From the NCBI RefSeq assembly GCF_000026145.1, contig NC_009445.1, forward strand, positions 6,478,501 to 6,542,500: a stretch of 64,000 bases of DNA. Direction: 5' to 3'. Numbering within the stretch: the first letter of the stretch is position 1; each line of letters opens with the position of its first letter. Source of the stretch: Bradyrhizobium sp. ORS 278. Its GTDB lineage: Bacteria; Pseudomonadota; Alphaproteobacteria; Rhizobiales; Xanthobacteraceae. The notes under the pieces were generated by a model that was not told the DNA's origin, did not search any database, and saw nothing but the letters and a program-made list of their open reading frames with translations. This document shows, piece after piece, positions 21,733-30,636 of the stretch. Made by a program: the position numbers and the translations under genes.

Positions 21733-22659
21733 ATGCCGAGCCTTGCCCATGTCGACCTCAACCTTCTGGTGCTGTTCGAGGCGCTCCTGTCCGAGCGCAA
21801 CGTGACCCGCGCGGCCGTGCGGGTCGGCCTGGCGCAACCGTCCGCCAGCAAGGCGCTCGACCGACTGCGGCACCTGTTCGGCGACCCGCTGTTCCTGCGG
21901 GCGCCCGGCGGCATGCGCCCGACGCCGCGGGCGCTGGAATTGGCGCCGGAGATCGCCTTGGTGCTCGAGCGGGTGCGGGCGCTGGTCGCGGCCGAACTTC
22001 CGTTCGATCCGGCGACGGCGCGCGGCAGCCTGCGGCTGGCGATGTCGGATGCGGCCGAGTTCGTGCTGCTGCCGGGTTTGGTGGCGCAACTGGCCGGCAC
22101 CGCGCCAGGTGTGACCCTGCAGGCGCGGCCGCTCGACAAGGACCGGGTGTTCGCCGAGCTCGACGAGGGACGGCTTGACGCCGTGGTCGGCGTCTTCCGC
22201 GAACTGCCCAAGCGCTTTCGCTCAGCACCGCTGTTCGAGGAACGCTTCGTCTGCCTGGCGCGCGCCGACCATCCGCGCCTGGCGACGGGTCTGACGCTCG
22301 AGACCTATGTGGAGCTGCCGCATCTGCTGGTCACGCTGCGCGACGACCGCAAGGGCGCTGTCGACGACGCGCTCGAAGCGATAGGACTGCACCGCCGCGT
22401 GGCCGCGACGCTGACGCGCTTTCTGGCGCTGCCCCCCGTGCTCGCATTCAGCGACGCGATCGCCACGGTGCCGTCGCGCTTTGCCGCGGCGAGCGCGCCG
22501 AACTGCCGCCTGCATGAGCCGCCACTGGCCTTGCCGCGCTGGACCGAGCAACTCGTCTGGCGCGCCGGCGCCGAACGCGAGCCGATGATCGCGTGGGGGC
22601 TGCAACTGATCCGCAGCGCAGGCGAAACGCAACGCCTGCCCCCGGCGTTCCGCGCTTGA
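21733..22659 (+). CDS. LysR-family transcriptional regulator
   Basis: 308-residue regulator with an N-terminal winged helix-turn-helix (DLNLLVLFEALLSERNVTRA, then LAQPSASKALDRLR) and a C-terminal periplasmic-binding-protein-like effector domain (about 90-300). ATG 21733 starts the canonical LysR N terminus; an in-frame TTG at 21718 would place the start inside the palindrome. It is divergent from the NTF2-SDR pair. The DLNLL start and the spacing resemble the NodD/NahR branch, but the inducer is unknown. Confidence 0.92.
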   Translation: MPSLAHVDLNLLVLFEALLSERNVTRAAVRVGLAQPSASKALDRLRHLFGDPLFLRAPGGMRPTPRALELAPEIALVLERVRALVAAELPFDPATARGSLRLAMSDAAEFVLLPGLVAQLAGTAPGVTLQARPLDKDRVFAELDEGRLDAVVGVFRELPKRFRSAPLFEERFVCLARADHPRLATGLTLETYVELPHLLVTLRDDRKGAVDDALEAIGLHRRVAATLTRFLALPPVLAFSDAIATVPSRFAAASAPNCRLHEPPLALPRWTEQLVWRAGAEREPMIAWGLQLIRSAGETQRLPPAFRA

Positions 22660-22721
22660 GGCGGCCTCTGCTCCGCGGCGCGGTTGCCGGGTTCGCTGCC
22701 GGCAACGCCCCTCGATCACCC

Positions 22722-22995
22722 GCGCGATGGGTCCCCGCGTTCGCGGCGCCGACATCTTCTGTAGGGCACCCTCGCGCCACACACTCCGTTGTCGTCCCGG
22801 GCTTGACCCGGGACCCATACCCCCAGGACGCGGCTTGAGGCAGGCGCGTCGTTGGCAACTCGCTCACTCACGACCGCCGCGGAGCATGGGTCCCGGCTCA
22901 AGGCCGGGACGACGCTGCTGGTTGATGCGACAGCCGGGCCCTCGCAGTCGCTGTCATGCCCCGCGCAGGCGGGGCATCCAGTATGCCGCGGCGGA
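22722..22995. repeat. Array of dispersed palindromes
   Basis: Gene-free stretch 22660-23033 with several short palindromes: a unit near 22722-22752 (GGGTCCCCGCGTTCGCGGCG), GTCGTCCCGGGCTTGACCCG near 22792, GGGTCCCGGCTCAAGGCCGG near 22887, and a GTCATGCCCCGCGCAGGCGG unit at about 22950-22990 of the class seen at the start of the window. It sits between the convergent LysR and NicO genes. Confidence 0.7.
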
Positions 22996-23033
22996 CGTGT
23001 TGGGCAGAAGCGTAGCCGCTGAACGAAGCCCGC

Positions 23034-24242
23034 TCAGAAGCAGGTCGTGCGTTCCGCCGCCATGTAGCCGAACAGCAGGCCGACGCCGAACAGCAGCACC
23101 AGCCCGGCCGCGCCGAACTCCAGTCCCCGCATGATCAGCGCGCCGCCGCCGTCGCGGCCGGCGCTGAGGCGGCGGGCGATGTCCTTGGCGGCCACCGCAA
23201 TGACCGCGATGGTGGCGACGGTGATCGCGGTGCCCATGCCCATCACGATGGTGGCGGCGACGCCGGCCCAGAACATTCCCTGCGCCAGCGCGAACACCAG
23301 CACCAGGATCGCACCCGAGCAAGGACGGATGCCGGCCGCGAAGATCGCCTGGAAGCCGCGCTGCCAGCCGCCGGGACCGGCGAGCTCGCTCGGCGCGGGT
23401 CCGTGCGAATGGCCGCAACCGCAATCGTCGCCATGGACGTGATCATGATGCACGTGATCGTGATGGACGTGATCGTGAGCGGCGTGACCATGGGCCGCGG
23501 CCGCCTGCGTGTGAGCATGACCGTGGTGATGATCATGTCCATGATGGTCGTGGCCGTGATGGTGGTCATGCCCATGGTGATCTTGAGGCGCGCGATGCTG
23601 ATGATCATGCGCGTGGCCGTGATCATGCCCCGACGACACCACCGCAGCCGCCGGCCCACCAGCCAGCGCCAGCGCCGGCGTCGCCGGCTGCCACGTGCGC
23701 AGGAACGCCGCGCCCTTGACCCACACCAGCCGCGCGCCGAGCAGCGCGATCAGGCCGTAGCTCGCGATCTCCACCACCTTCTCGGCGCTGCACATGGTGG
23801 CCGCCGTCGCGTTGAGCAGCACCGCGCCGATGCCGACGATCGCCACTGCCACCAGCGCCTGCATCAGGCCCGAAGCAAATGAAAGCACGATGCCGCGCTT
23901 CGCCGTCTCCTGGTTGGCGACGAGATAGGAGGCGATGACCGCCTTGCCATGGCCGGGGCCAGCCGCATGGAAGATGCCGTAGGCAAAGGAGATCGCGAGC
24001 AGCCACCACACCGCCGAGCCGTCCTCTTTGGCGGAGCGGATCGCGCCCGACATCTGCCGGTAGAACTCCGACTGCTTCGCGAGAAGCCAACCGACGATGC
24101 CGCCGACCTGCGGCTCGCCCGCGGGCGCGCCGAACGGCGATTTGGCAAGCAGCACATGCGAGGCGGCGTCGGCAGACAAAAGCGCCGCGAGGATCGCGGC
24201 GCAAATCAGAAACGGTCGGACGGAGCTGGGGCGAGGTGTCAT
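23034..24242 (-). CDS. NicO/RcnA-type nickel-cobalt transporter with His-rich loop
   Basis: 402-residue membrane protein of the NicO family, which move nickel or cobalt, usually outward. About six membrane segments are visible, with the signature AAGPGHGKAVIASYLVANQ and the second half GIRPCSGAILVLVFALAQG. Between them is a loop of some 70 residues made largely of His, Asp and Gly (HDHGHAHDH type), a cytoplasmic or periplasmic metal buffer. ATG 24242 overlaps the stop of the DUF1007 gene by ATGA; an ATG at 24248 is the alternative. The coupling implies that the two products work together. Confidence 0.88.
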   Translation of the reverse strand: MTPRPSSVRPFLICAAILAALLSADAASHVLLAKSPFGAPAGEPQVGGIVGWLLAKQSEFYRQMSGAIRSAKEDGSAVWWLLAISFAYGIFHAAGPGHGKAVIASYLVANQETAKRGIVLSFASGLMQALVAVAIVGIGAVLLNATAATMCSAEKVVEIASYGLIALLGARLVWVKGAAFLRTWQPATPALALAGGPAAAVVSSGHDHGHAHDHQHRAPQDHHGHDHHHGHDHHGHDHHHGHAHTQAAAAHGHAAHDHVHHDHVHHDHVHGDDCGCGHSHGPAPSELAGPGGWQRGFQAIFAAGIRPCSGAILVLVFALAQGMFWAGVAATIVMGMGTAITVATIAVIAVAAKDIARRLSAGRDGGGALIMRGLEFGAAGLVLLFGVGLLFGYMAAERTTCF

Positions 24243-24868
24243 GGACATTCCACTGAGATCTTGTTGGCGAAGTTCATTCCGAAATTGGCGTTCGCCCCGC
24301 CGCTCAGGAATGTCTGTTCGTTCATGGTCTGCGCGACGGAGCCGCCGTCGCTCGGTCTCACCAGGCCGAACTTGCAGCCCGCGGGAGCGCTGACCAGCTT
24401 GACGGGATCCTTCTCCGCCATCTGGAAATCGATGAAATAGCTGGGATCGTAAACCTCGACCTGGAGCTGGCCGGACTTCACCGGCGCCTTCAGCGGCAGG
24501 GTGAAGTGCAGCGTCAGCTTGGTGTCCTTGTATTCGAGGTAATAGTCGACGGGATCGAGGAGCTTCTGCTTGCGGCCATCCGCCTTGATGAAAGTGAAGT
24601 AGGCATATTCCTTCAGCGACTCGGCATTGGTCTGCGCCAGCGGCGCCAGCTCCTCCCGGGTGTAGACGCCCTTCTGCTTGGTCTCGAGCCCCTGCAGCGC
24701 ATAGGTCGCGAACATGTCGTCGAAGGTCCAGGCGTGGCGCACGCCGGTCAGCGTGCCATCGGCCGCATAGAGCAGCTCGCTGGTCGCGGTGACCCAGACA
24801 TGGGGATGAGCGCTCGCCGCGCCCGCCCCCAGCATGAGCAGCAGCGCCGCCATAACGGCACGGATCAT
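24239..24868 (-). CDS. DUF1007 family exported protein
   Basis: 209-residue protein with a signal peptide (MIRAVMAALLLMLGAGAASA) directly followed by HPHVW, the hallmark N terminus of DUF1007 proteins, in which the exposed His residues may bind metal. The start at ATG 24868 has a strong site (GAGGTGAGGG). Its stop overlaps the start of the NicO transporter, a common pairing that suggests it delivers or senses the metal for that transporter. It begins 10 bases after the M3 peptidase, so the three may be one operon. Confidence 0.88.
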   Translation of the reverse strand: MIRAVMAALLLMLGAGAASAHPHVWVTATSELLYAADGTLTGVRHAWTFDDMFATYALQGLETKQKGVYTREELAPLAQTNAESLKEYAYFTFIKADGRKQKLLDPVDYYLEYKDTKLTLHFTLPLKAPVKSGQLQVEVYDPSYFIDFQMAEKDPVKLVSAPAGCKFGLVRPSDGGSVAQTMNEQTFLSGGANANFGMNFANKISVECP

Positions 24869-24878
24869 CGCCCTCACC

Positions 24879-26960
24879 TCAAGCCGCTGCGGGAATGTCG
24901 AGCAGGCCGCGCCGGCGGAGCAGCGCGTCGGGCTCGGGCTCGCGGCCGCGGAACGCGACGTAAGCCGCCTCGGGATCGAGCGAGCCTCCAGAGGAGTAGA
25001 CGTTGTCGTGAAGCCGCTTGGCGACGGCGGGATCGAAGATGTTGCCGGCTTCCTCGAAGGCCCCGAAGGCATCCGCATCCATCACCTCCGACCACATGTA
25101 GCTGTAATAGCCCGCCGCGTAGTGGTCTCCCGAGAAGATATGGCCGAATTGGGTCGGCCGGTGGCGCAGCGCGATCTCCTTGGGCATGCCGATCTTCTCC
25201 ATCTCGGCCGTCTCGAACGCGCGCACATCCTTCGATGCCGCGGCCGGCTGGGTGTGGAACTCCAGATCGATCAGCGCCGACGAGACGAACTCGACGGTGG
25301 CAAAACCCTGGTTGAAACGGCGCGCGGCGAGGAAGCGCTCCAGCAGGTCCTGCGGCAGCGGCTCGCCGGTCTGGTAGTGCTTCGCGAAGGTCTGCAGCAC
25401 CTCGGGGCGCTCCTGCCAGTGCTCGTAGAGCTGCGACGGCAGCTCGACGAAGTCGGTGAAGACAGACGTGCCCGACAGCGACGGATAGGTCACGTTGGAG
25501 AGGATGCCATGCAGGCCGTGGCCGAACTCGTGGAACAGCGTGCGGGCATCGTCCGGCGACAGCAGCGAGGGCTGGCCGTCGGCGCCCTTGGCGAAATTGC
25601 AGACGTTGATGATCAGCGGCGCGGTGTCGCCGTCGAGCTTCTGCTGGTCGCGCAGCGAGGTCATCCAGGCGCCGGAGCGCTTCGACGGCCGGGCGAAGTA
25701 GTCGCCATAGAACAGCGCCTTGTGGCGGCCGTCGGCTTCCTTGATCTCCCACACCCGGACGTCCGGGTGCCAGACCGGGATGTCCTTGCGCTCGGCGAAG
25801 GTGATCCCGAACAGCCGCGTCGCGCAGTCGAAGGCCGCCGCGACCATGTTGTCGAGCGCGAGATACGGCTTGATCGCGGCGTCGTCGAAGTTCGCCTTCG
25901 CCTGGCGCAGCTTCTCGGCGTAATAGCGCCAGTCCCAGGCCTCGAGCTTGAAGTTGCCGCCCTCTTCCGTGATCAGCTGTTGCAGCTGGTCGCGATCGGC
26001 CAGCGCCTTGGCGCGCGCTGGCTTCCAGACCCGCTCCAACAGGCCGCGCACCGCCTCCGGGGTCTTCGCCATGGAATCCTCGAGGCGATAGACCGCGAAG
26101 TTCGGGAAGCCCATGATCTTGGCGGACTCCTCGCGCAGCGCCAGGATCTGGCCGATGACCGCGTTGTTGTCGTTGGTATTCCCGTTGTCGCCGCGCGCGG
26201 TGAAGGCCTTGAACACCTTCTCGCGCAGGTCGCGGCGGGAGGAGCTCTGCAGGAACGGCTCGACCGAGGAGCGCGACAGGGTCACGATCGCCTTGCCGGG
26301 CATGCCGCGCTCCTCCGCCGCAGCCTTGGCGGCGGCGACGAAGCTGTCGGAGAGGCCGGCGCGGTCATCCTCGCCGAGCTCCAGGAACCAGTCCTGCTCG
26401 TCGCCGAGCACGTGGTGGCTGAAGGTGGTGCCGAGCTGGGCGAGCTGCTCGTTGATCTCGGCCATGCGCGCCTTGGCCTCGTCCTTGAGGCCTGCGCCGG
26501 CGCGGCGGAAGCGGGTGTAGGTGCGCTCCAGCAGCCGCTGCTCCTCGCCGGTGAGCGTCAGCGTCTTGCGGTTGTCGTAGAGCAGCGCGATGCGACCAAA
26601 CAGCACGGCGTTCATCATGATCGGGTTCCAGTGCCGCGCCATCCGCAGCGACACTTCCTTGTCGATCTCCAGAATCGCCGGGTTGGAGTGCGCCGAGACA
26701 AGATCATAGAAGACGGCGGCGACCTTCGACAGCAGCTTGCCCGAGCGCTCCAGCGCCGTGATGGTGTTGGCGAAGTCGGGCTCCGCCGGATCGTGGGTGA
26801 TCGCGGTGATTTCAGCGGTGTGGTCGGCGAAGGCGCGCTCGAAGGCCGGCAGGAAGTGCTCGGGCCTGATCGCGTCGAAGGGCGGTGTCTGGTGCGGGGT
26901 GTCCCAGGCCACGAGCAGCGGATTGCTTGCGGCGTCGATCGAGGCGGTCGTGTCGGACAT
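24879..26960 (-). CDS. dcp: M3 family metallopeptidase, probably peptidyl-dipeptidase Dcp
   Basis: 693-residue thimet-oligopeptidase-type zinc peptidase that trims oligopeptides. The zinc site is His477-Glu478-Phe-Gly-His481 (HEFGH) with the third ligand Glu506, the M3 spacing. The N terminus (NPLL ... PEHFLPAFE ... FANTITALERSG) resembles E. coli Dcp more than oligopeptidase A, so dipeptidyl carboxypeptidase activity is likely. No signal peptide, so cytoplasmic. It is followed closely by the DUF1007/NicO pair. Confidence 0.9.
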   Translation of the reverse strand: MSDTTASIDAASNPLLVAWDTPHQTPPFDAIRPEHFLPAFERAFADHTAEITAITHDPAEPDFANTITALERSGKLLSKVAAVFYDLVSAHSNPAILEIDKEVSLRMARHWNPIMMNAVLFGRIALLYDNRKTLTLTGEEQRLLERTYTRFRRAGAGLKDEAKARMAEINEQLAQLGTTFSHHVLGDEQDWFLELGEDDRAGLSDSFVAAAKAAAEERGMPGKAIVTLSRSSVEPFLQSSSRRDLREKVFKAFTARGDNGNTNDNNAVIGQILALREESAKIMGFPNFAVYRLEDSMAKTPEAVRGLLERVWKPARAKALADRDQLQQLITEEGGNFKLEAWDWRYYAEKLRQAKANFDDAAIKPYLALDNMVAAAFDCATRLFGITFAERKDIPVWHPDVRVWEIKEADGRHKALFYGDYFARPSKRSGAWMTSLRDQQKLDGDTAPLIINVCNFAKGADGQPSLLSPDDARTLFHEFGHGLHGILSNVTYPSLSGTSVFTDFVELPSQLYEHWQERPEVLQTFAKHYQTGEPLPQDLLERFLAARRFNQGFATVEFVSSALIDLEFHTQPAAASKDVRAFETAEMEKIGMPKEIALRHRPTQFGHIFSGDHYAAGYYSYMWSEVMDADAFGAFEEAGNIFDPAVAKRLHDNVYSSGGSLDPEAAYVAFRGREPEPDALLRRRGLLDIPAAA

Positions 26961-27085
26961 CGGCTCTTGCTCTCCGGATCAAACAGGCGCCCCTCTTACC
27001 ACGGAGCCGGTCCTTTTTGGGTCATTTCCCCTTGAAGGCCGGGACCATTTCGGAGAGATTGCGCCCCTCAGAAGGACCATCGACC

Positions 27086-27346
27086 ATGAGCGCAGACAGC
27101 ACCTCGAAGCCCGCCCGCCAGATCGCCTGGCAGAGCGTGATCACCGTCATCTCGGCGGCGATCCTGATCGGTGCGGAAGTGTTCGGCGCGGCCTTTGCCG
27201 GCGGCTGGGCGCTCGCCATTCTGTTCGGGCTCGGCGACCAGGGCGCGCACATCCTGCAGGCCGTGCTGTTCGCGATCGGCGTGTTCGTGATGATCGGCTT
27301 CGTCCGCGGCGCACAGCGCATCGAGCCGTTCACCGAACGCGCGTGA
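27086..27346 (+). CDS. Small two-helix membrane protein
   Basis: 86-residue protein of unknown function. A short polar N terminus (MSADSTSKPARQ) is followed by two hydrophobic segments (VITVISAAILIGAEVFGAAF and HILQAVLFAIGVFVMIGFV). The start ATG 27086 lies after AGAAGGA. It is divergent from the M3 peptidase gene and is the last gene before the leader of the ornithine decarboxylase gene. I recognise no family. Confidence 0.7.
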   Translation: MSADSTSKPARQIAWQSVITVISAAILIGAEVFGAAFAGGWALAILFGLGDQGAHILQAVLFAIGVFVMIGFVRGAQRIEPFTERA

Positions 27347-27540
27347 GATCAGCAAAAACACTGTCCTGCAAGGGTGAACGCGTTACGAAACTTTAAACTC
27401 GCTTAACGCGCGTTCAGACAAAGCGTCGCTCCCTGTGTCGCGTAAGCACAGATTAGGGAAATCTTTCGCGGCGCTCAAAAATTCCTTGCGAACGAAATTC
27501 AAAACGCATATTTCCGGTTCTGCCCAATTTCGCACGTGCC

Positions 27541-27835
27541 TGTGGTCGTGTGTCAGTCGGTAGGTATCCGGACAAGAGGCCGGACAGCCGCCAAGGGATG
27601 AGGAACCGAGGGGCGCTCGGATCGTTGCGATCAAGATCAGTTCGATCGAGATCGTCATGCTCCAGGAGCCCAGCATCTCTCTCAAGAGATGCCGCTGAAG
27701 GTCACCTCACCTCTTGCAACCGTGACTGGCAGCCGGAGGCGAACCGGCGCACCCCGCTCTCAACGGGGGACGCGACTTAAAGCAACGACGGATCGGGCTT
27801 TTTTGGTCTCTACCGGCGGTCCAACGCCGGCGCGG
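27541..27835 (+). promoter_or_regulatory. Candidate speF-type structured leader of ornithine decarboxylase
   Basis: The stretch 27347-28022 holds no convincing gene but a row of perfect hairpins: TCCGG/CCGGA (27567-27584), GATCG-TTG-CGATC (27620-27632), GCATCTCT-CTCA-AGAGATGC (27673-27692), GCCGG-N7-CCGGC (27732-27748), CCCCG-N7-CGGGG (27752-27768) and CCGGCG-N6-CGCCGG (27813-27830), with a T6 run at 27799-27804. Alphaproteobacterial ornithine decarboxylase genes are known to carry a conserved upstream RNA called the speF motif. Position and structure fit, but I could not align it. Ends are approximate. Confidence 0.55.
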
Positions 27836-28022
27836 GCTACTGAAAAGGCTTGTCCTTCATTGCCAGGTGTGCGGGCGGGAAATTCCCAACCAATCCACGG
27901 CAGCACAATTCGGCTTCGGGTTCGAGGTTTCTGCGCCTTTCCATCGGGCGTCGAGGCCAAGGCACCCGTGTCGGGATCATTTTGAACGGGCCACGTCGCA
28001 AACGGGCCGTTTGGAGGGTGCT

Positions 28023-29165
28023 ATGACCGAACGTATCCGGGAATTCCTGCGCAACCGCCGCGAGGAAGGTCTGGACCACGAGCCCTGTCTCGTCGTCGAC
28101 CTCGACATCGTGCGCGACAACTACATGAACTTCGCTCGCGCCTTGCCGGACAGCCGCGTGTTCTACGCGGTCAAGGCCAACCCGGCGCCGGAAGTGCTGT
28201 CGCTGCTCGCCTCGCTCGGCTCCTCCTTCGACACGGCGACCGTCGCCGAGATCGAGATGGCGCTGGCCGCCGGTGCGACGCCGGACCGCATCTCCTATGG
28301 CAACACCATCAAGAAGGAGCGGGATATCGCGCGCGCCTATGCGCTCGGCATCCGTCTCTTTGCCGTGGACTGCGCCGCCGAGGTCGAGAAGATCTCGCGC
28401 GCCGCACCGGGCGCGAAGGTGTTCTGCCGCATCCTGTACGATTGCGCCGGCGCCGAGTGGCCGCTGTCGCGCAAGTTCGGCTGCGATCCGGAGATGGCCG
28501 TCGAAGTGCTGGACCTGGCGAAGCGCCTCGGCCTGGAGCCGTGCGGCATCTCGTTCCATGTCGGCTCGCAGCAGCGCAAGGTGAAGGCGTGGGACCGCGC
28601 GCTGGCGATGGCCTCGACGGTGTTCCGCGACTGCGCCGAGCGCGGCATCAACCTCTCCATGGTCAACATGGGCGGCGGCTTCCCGACTAAGTACCTGAAG
28701 GACGTGCCGCCGGTCGTGCAGTACGGCCGCTCGATCTTCCGCGCGCTGCGCAAGCATTTCGGCAACCAGATCCCGGAGACGATCATCGAGCCGGGCCGCG
28801 GCATGGTCGGCAATGCCGGGATCATCGAGTCGGAAGTGGTGCTGATCTCGAAGAAGAGCGACGAGGACGAGCTGCGCTGGGTCTATCTCGACATCGGCAA
28901 GTTCGGCGGCCTCGCCGAGACGATGGACGAGTCGATCCGCTACGCCATCCGCACCCCGCATGAGGGCGCGGAGACGACCCCGTGCGTGCTCGCCGGCCCG
29001 ACCTGCGATTCGGCCGACGTGATGTACGAGAAGCTGCCGTATCCGCTGCCGGTGACGCTCTCGATCGGCGACAAGGTGCTGATCGAGGGGACCGGGGCGT
29101 ATACCTCGACCTACTCGTCGGTGGCCTTCAACGGCATCCCGCCGCTGAAGACGTATCACATCTGA
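28023..29165 (+). CDS. Ornithine decarboxylase, PLP fold type III (alanine-racemase fold)
   Basis: Makes putrescine from ornithine (some relatives also use lysine). 380 residues, eukaryotic-type. PLP lysine is Lys51 (FYAVKANP). Cofactor and active-site blocks include ISFHVGSQ, NMGGGFPTKY, EPGRGMVGNAG and the catalytic Cys328-Asp (GPTCDSAD). The start ATG 28023 follows GGAGGGTG and matches the family length; the frame is open further upstream, but that part is leader RNA. Homospermidine synthase is encoded downstream on the same strand, so putrescine for homospermidine is the likely role. Probably controlled by the structured leader. Confidence 0.93.
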   Translation: MTERIREFLRNRREEGLDHEPCLVVDLDIVRDNYMNFARALPDSRVFYAVKANPAPEVLSLLASLGSSFDTATVAEIEMALAAGATPDRISYGNTIKKERDIARAYALGIRLFAVDCAAEVEKISRAAPGAKVFCRILYDCAGAEWPLSRKFGCDPEMAVEVLDLAKRLGLEPCGISFHVGSQQRKVKAWDRALAMASTVFRDCAERGINLSMVNMGGGFPTKYLKDVPPVVQYGRSIFRALRKHFGNQIPETIIEPGRGMVGNAGIIESEVVLISKKSDEDELRWVYLDIGKFGGLAETMDESIRYAIRTPHEGAETTPCVLAGPTCDSADVMYEKLPYPLPVTLSIGDKVLIEGTGAYTSTYSSVAFNGIPPLKTYHI

Positions 29166-29234
29166 TCTGGCTGCCCTCGCCCGTGCGCGGGTGAGATAGG
29201 CAAGAGCCCTGGGTGGGGCGTTCCCCCACCCCGA

Positions 29235-29258
29235 CCCTCCCCCGCAAGCGGGGGAGGG
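29235..29258. repeat. Perfect 11-bp-arm GC hairpin
   Basis: CCCTCCCCCGC-AA-GCGGGGGAGGG, a perfect hairpin 70 bases past the ornithine decarboxylase stop. No T-run follows, so it is likely a REP-like element or message-end stabiliser rather than an intrinsic terminator. Similar C-rich hairpins flank 8439-8783. Confidence 0.6.
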
Positions 29259-29342
29259 AGCGAGAGACCGTCACCTTCAACCTGACATCACGTGTTTGCG
29301 CGCGGGCGACAGCCTGCGGCGCAGGCCGGGGACTGACGTGCC

Positions 29343-29933
29343 ATGACTGCTTTCCGCTCCCAAATGACGACGCCCCTTCGGACTGCCGCTCCGTTCGTGA
29401 TCCGTGCGGAACGTGCCTCCGACGTGGCGGCGCGCGAGACGCTGCTCGATGCCTGCTTTGGCGACAACCGCCATGAGCGCACCTGCCAGCGCCTGCGCGA
29501 CGGACGCGCGCCAGCCGCAGGCCTTGCCCTGTCGGCGATGCGCGGCGGCGTCCTCGTGGGAACGCTGCGGTTGTGGCACGTCAGCGCCGGCGGACGCGAT
29601 GCGCTGATGCTCGGGCCGCTGGCGGTCGCCCAGGAGGCGCGCAGCCTTGGCGTGGGCGCTGCGCTGATGAATGCCGCGCTGATGATCGCGGCGTCGCGCG
29701 GCCATGGCGCGGTGATTCTGCTCGGGGATGCGCCCTACTACGCCCGCTTCGGCTTCGATGCGGCCAAGGCGGCCGCGCTGGAGCTGCCCGGCGCGTTCGA
29801 ACGCGCGCGCCTGCTCGGCCTCGAGCTGGTCGATGGCGCCCTGGACGGCGCATCCGGCATGATCGTCGCCACCGGCTCTGCCGAACGAAAAGCCCGCCGC
29901 CGCAAGGAGCGGCCGCTGCCATGCGCGGCGTGA
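29343..29933 (+). CDS. GNAT-family N-acetyltransferase
   Basis: 196-residue acetyltransferase. The acetyl-CoA loop region is LMLGPLAVAQEARSLGVGAA, and the segment ILLGDAPYYARFGFDAAKA is typical of the YhbS-like branch. It lies between ornithine decarboxylase and homospermidine synthase, so a polyamine or related amine substrate is possible but unproven. The last residues are strongly basic (ERKARRRKERP). Its stop overlaps the start of a tiny membrane protein. Confidence 0.88.
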   Translation: MTAFRSQMTTPLRTAAPFVIRAERASDVAARETLLDACFGDNRHERTCQRLRDGRAPAAGLALSAMRGGVLVGTLRLWHVSAGGRDALMLGPLAVAQEARSLGVGAALMNAALMIAASRGHGAVILLGDAPYYARFGFDAAKAAALELPGAFERARLLGLELVDGALDGASGMIVATGSAERKARRRKERPLPCAA

Positions 29934-30082
29934 GGCCCGAGGCGGCGGCCCAGCCGCCGCGGCGGACGTGGCTCCCCACGCTGGTGCTGATCCTGCTCGG
30001 CATCATGATCGTCCGCGACATCGTGGTCAGGCGCTGGAGCAGTTCCCCGGCCGCCGGACCCGACGTCACGCGCCTGCGTTAG
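29921..30082 (+). CDS. Tiny single-helix membrane protein
   Basis: 53-residue ORF starting at ATG 29921 inside the end of the GNAT gene. The N terminus is polar and basic, followed by one hydrophobic helix (WLPTLVLILLGIMIVRDIVV) and a short polar tail. AAGGAG lies about 12 bases upstream. The overlap suggests translational coupling. No family recognised; it could be a small regulator of a membrane partner or a chance ORF. Confidence 0.5.
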   Translation: MRGVRPEAAAQPPRRTWLPTLVLILLGIMIVRDIVVRRWSSSPAAGPDVTRLR

Positions 30083-30178
30083 GCATGCCGGCAAGCCTTG
30101 GTTCCTGCGCCCCGCCAGGGGTTGCGCAGGTGCAGCAAAAGCTCTTTAACCCCCGGAAATCCCCCGACGAGGTGTCCC

Positions 30179-30568
30179 ATGGCGCGCCGCTTGATCTCTA
30201 CCGGATCACCGTTCGAGAAGACCGCCGGCTACAGCCGCGCGGTGGTCGACGGCGACTTCGCCTTCGTCGCCGGGACCACCGGCTACGACTACAGCACGAT
30301 GACGATGCCGGCCGATGTCACGAGCCAGTCACGCAACTGCTTCAAGACCATCGCGGCCGCCCTGCAGGAGGGCGGATTCGAGATGGCCGACATCGTCCGC
30401 GCGACCTACTACCTGACCGACGTCAACGATGCCGACGCGCATTTCGCGGTCTGCGGCGAGGTCCTCGGCGACATCCGCCCGGCCGCCACGCTGGTGGTCG
30501 TCGCGGCGCTGTTGAAGCCCGAGATGAAGGTCGAGATCGAAGTCACCGCCAAGCGCCGCGGCTCCTAG
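30179..30568 (+). CDS. RidA-family protein
   Basis: 129-residue member of the YjgF/YER057c/UK114 family, which hydrolyse reactive enamines and imines released by PLP enzymes. Conserved blocks: FVAGTTGYDY, IAAALQEGGFEMADIVRATYYLTD, RPAATLVVVAALLKPEMKVEIE. The start ATG 30179 has GAGG upstream and aligns with the family. Placed between the PLP-dependent decarboxylase and homospermidine synthase, it may protect against imine intermediates of polyamine synthesis. This is inference. Confidence 0.9.
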   Translation: MARRLISTGSPFEKTAGYSRAVVDGDFAFVAGTTGYDYSTMTMPADVTSQSRNCFKTIAAALQEGGFEMADIVRATYYLTDVNDADAHFAVCGEVLGDIRPAATLVVVAALLKPEMKVEIEVTAKRRGS

Positions 30569-30636
30569 AGAGTGGCGCAGCGCCTGAGGCATCCATTCCA
30601 CGAACGCGAAAGCACCTGTCCGGAGACCATCCCCTC

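Noticed and set aside
27867..28022. N-terminal extension of ornithine decarboxylase
   Set aside because: The frame is open, but the strong ribosome site GGAGGGTG and the family length place the start at 28023; the upstream part is leader RNA.
29968..30636. N-terminal extension of homospermidine synthase
   Set aside because: It runs through the RidA gene in another frame and is Arg-rich; the Rossmann motif sits at the start chosen.
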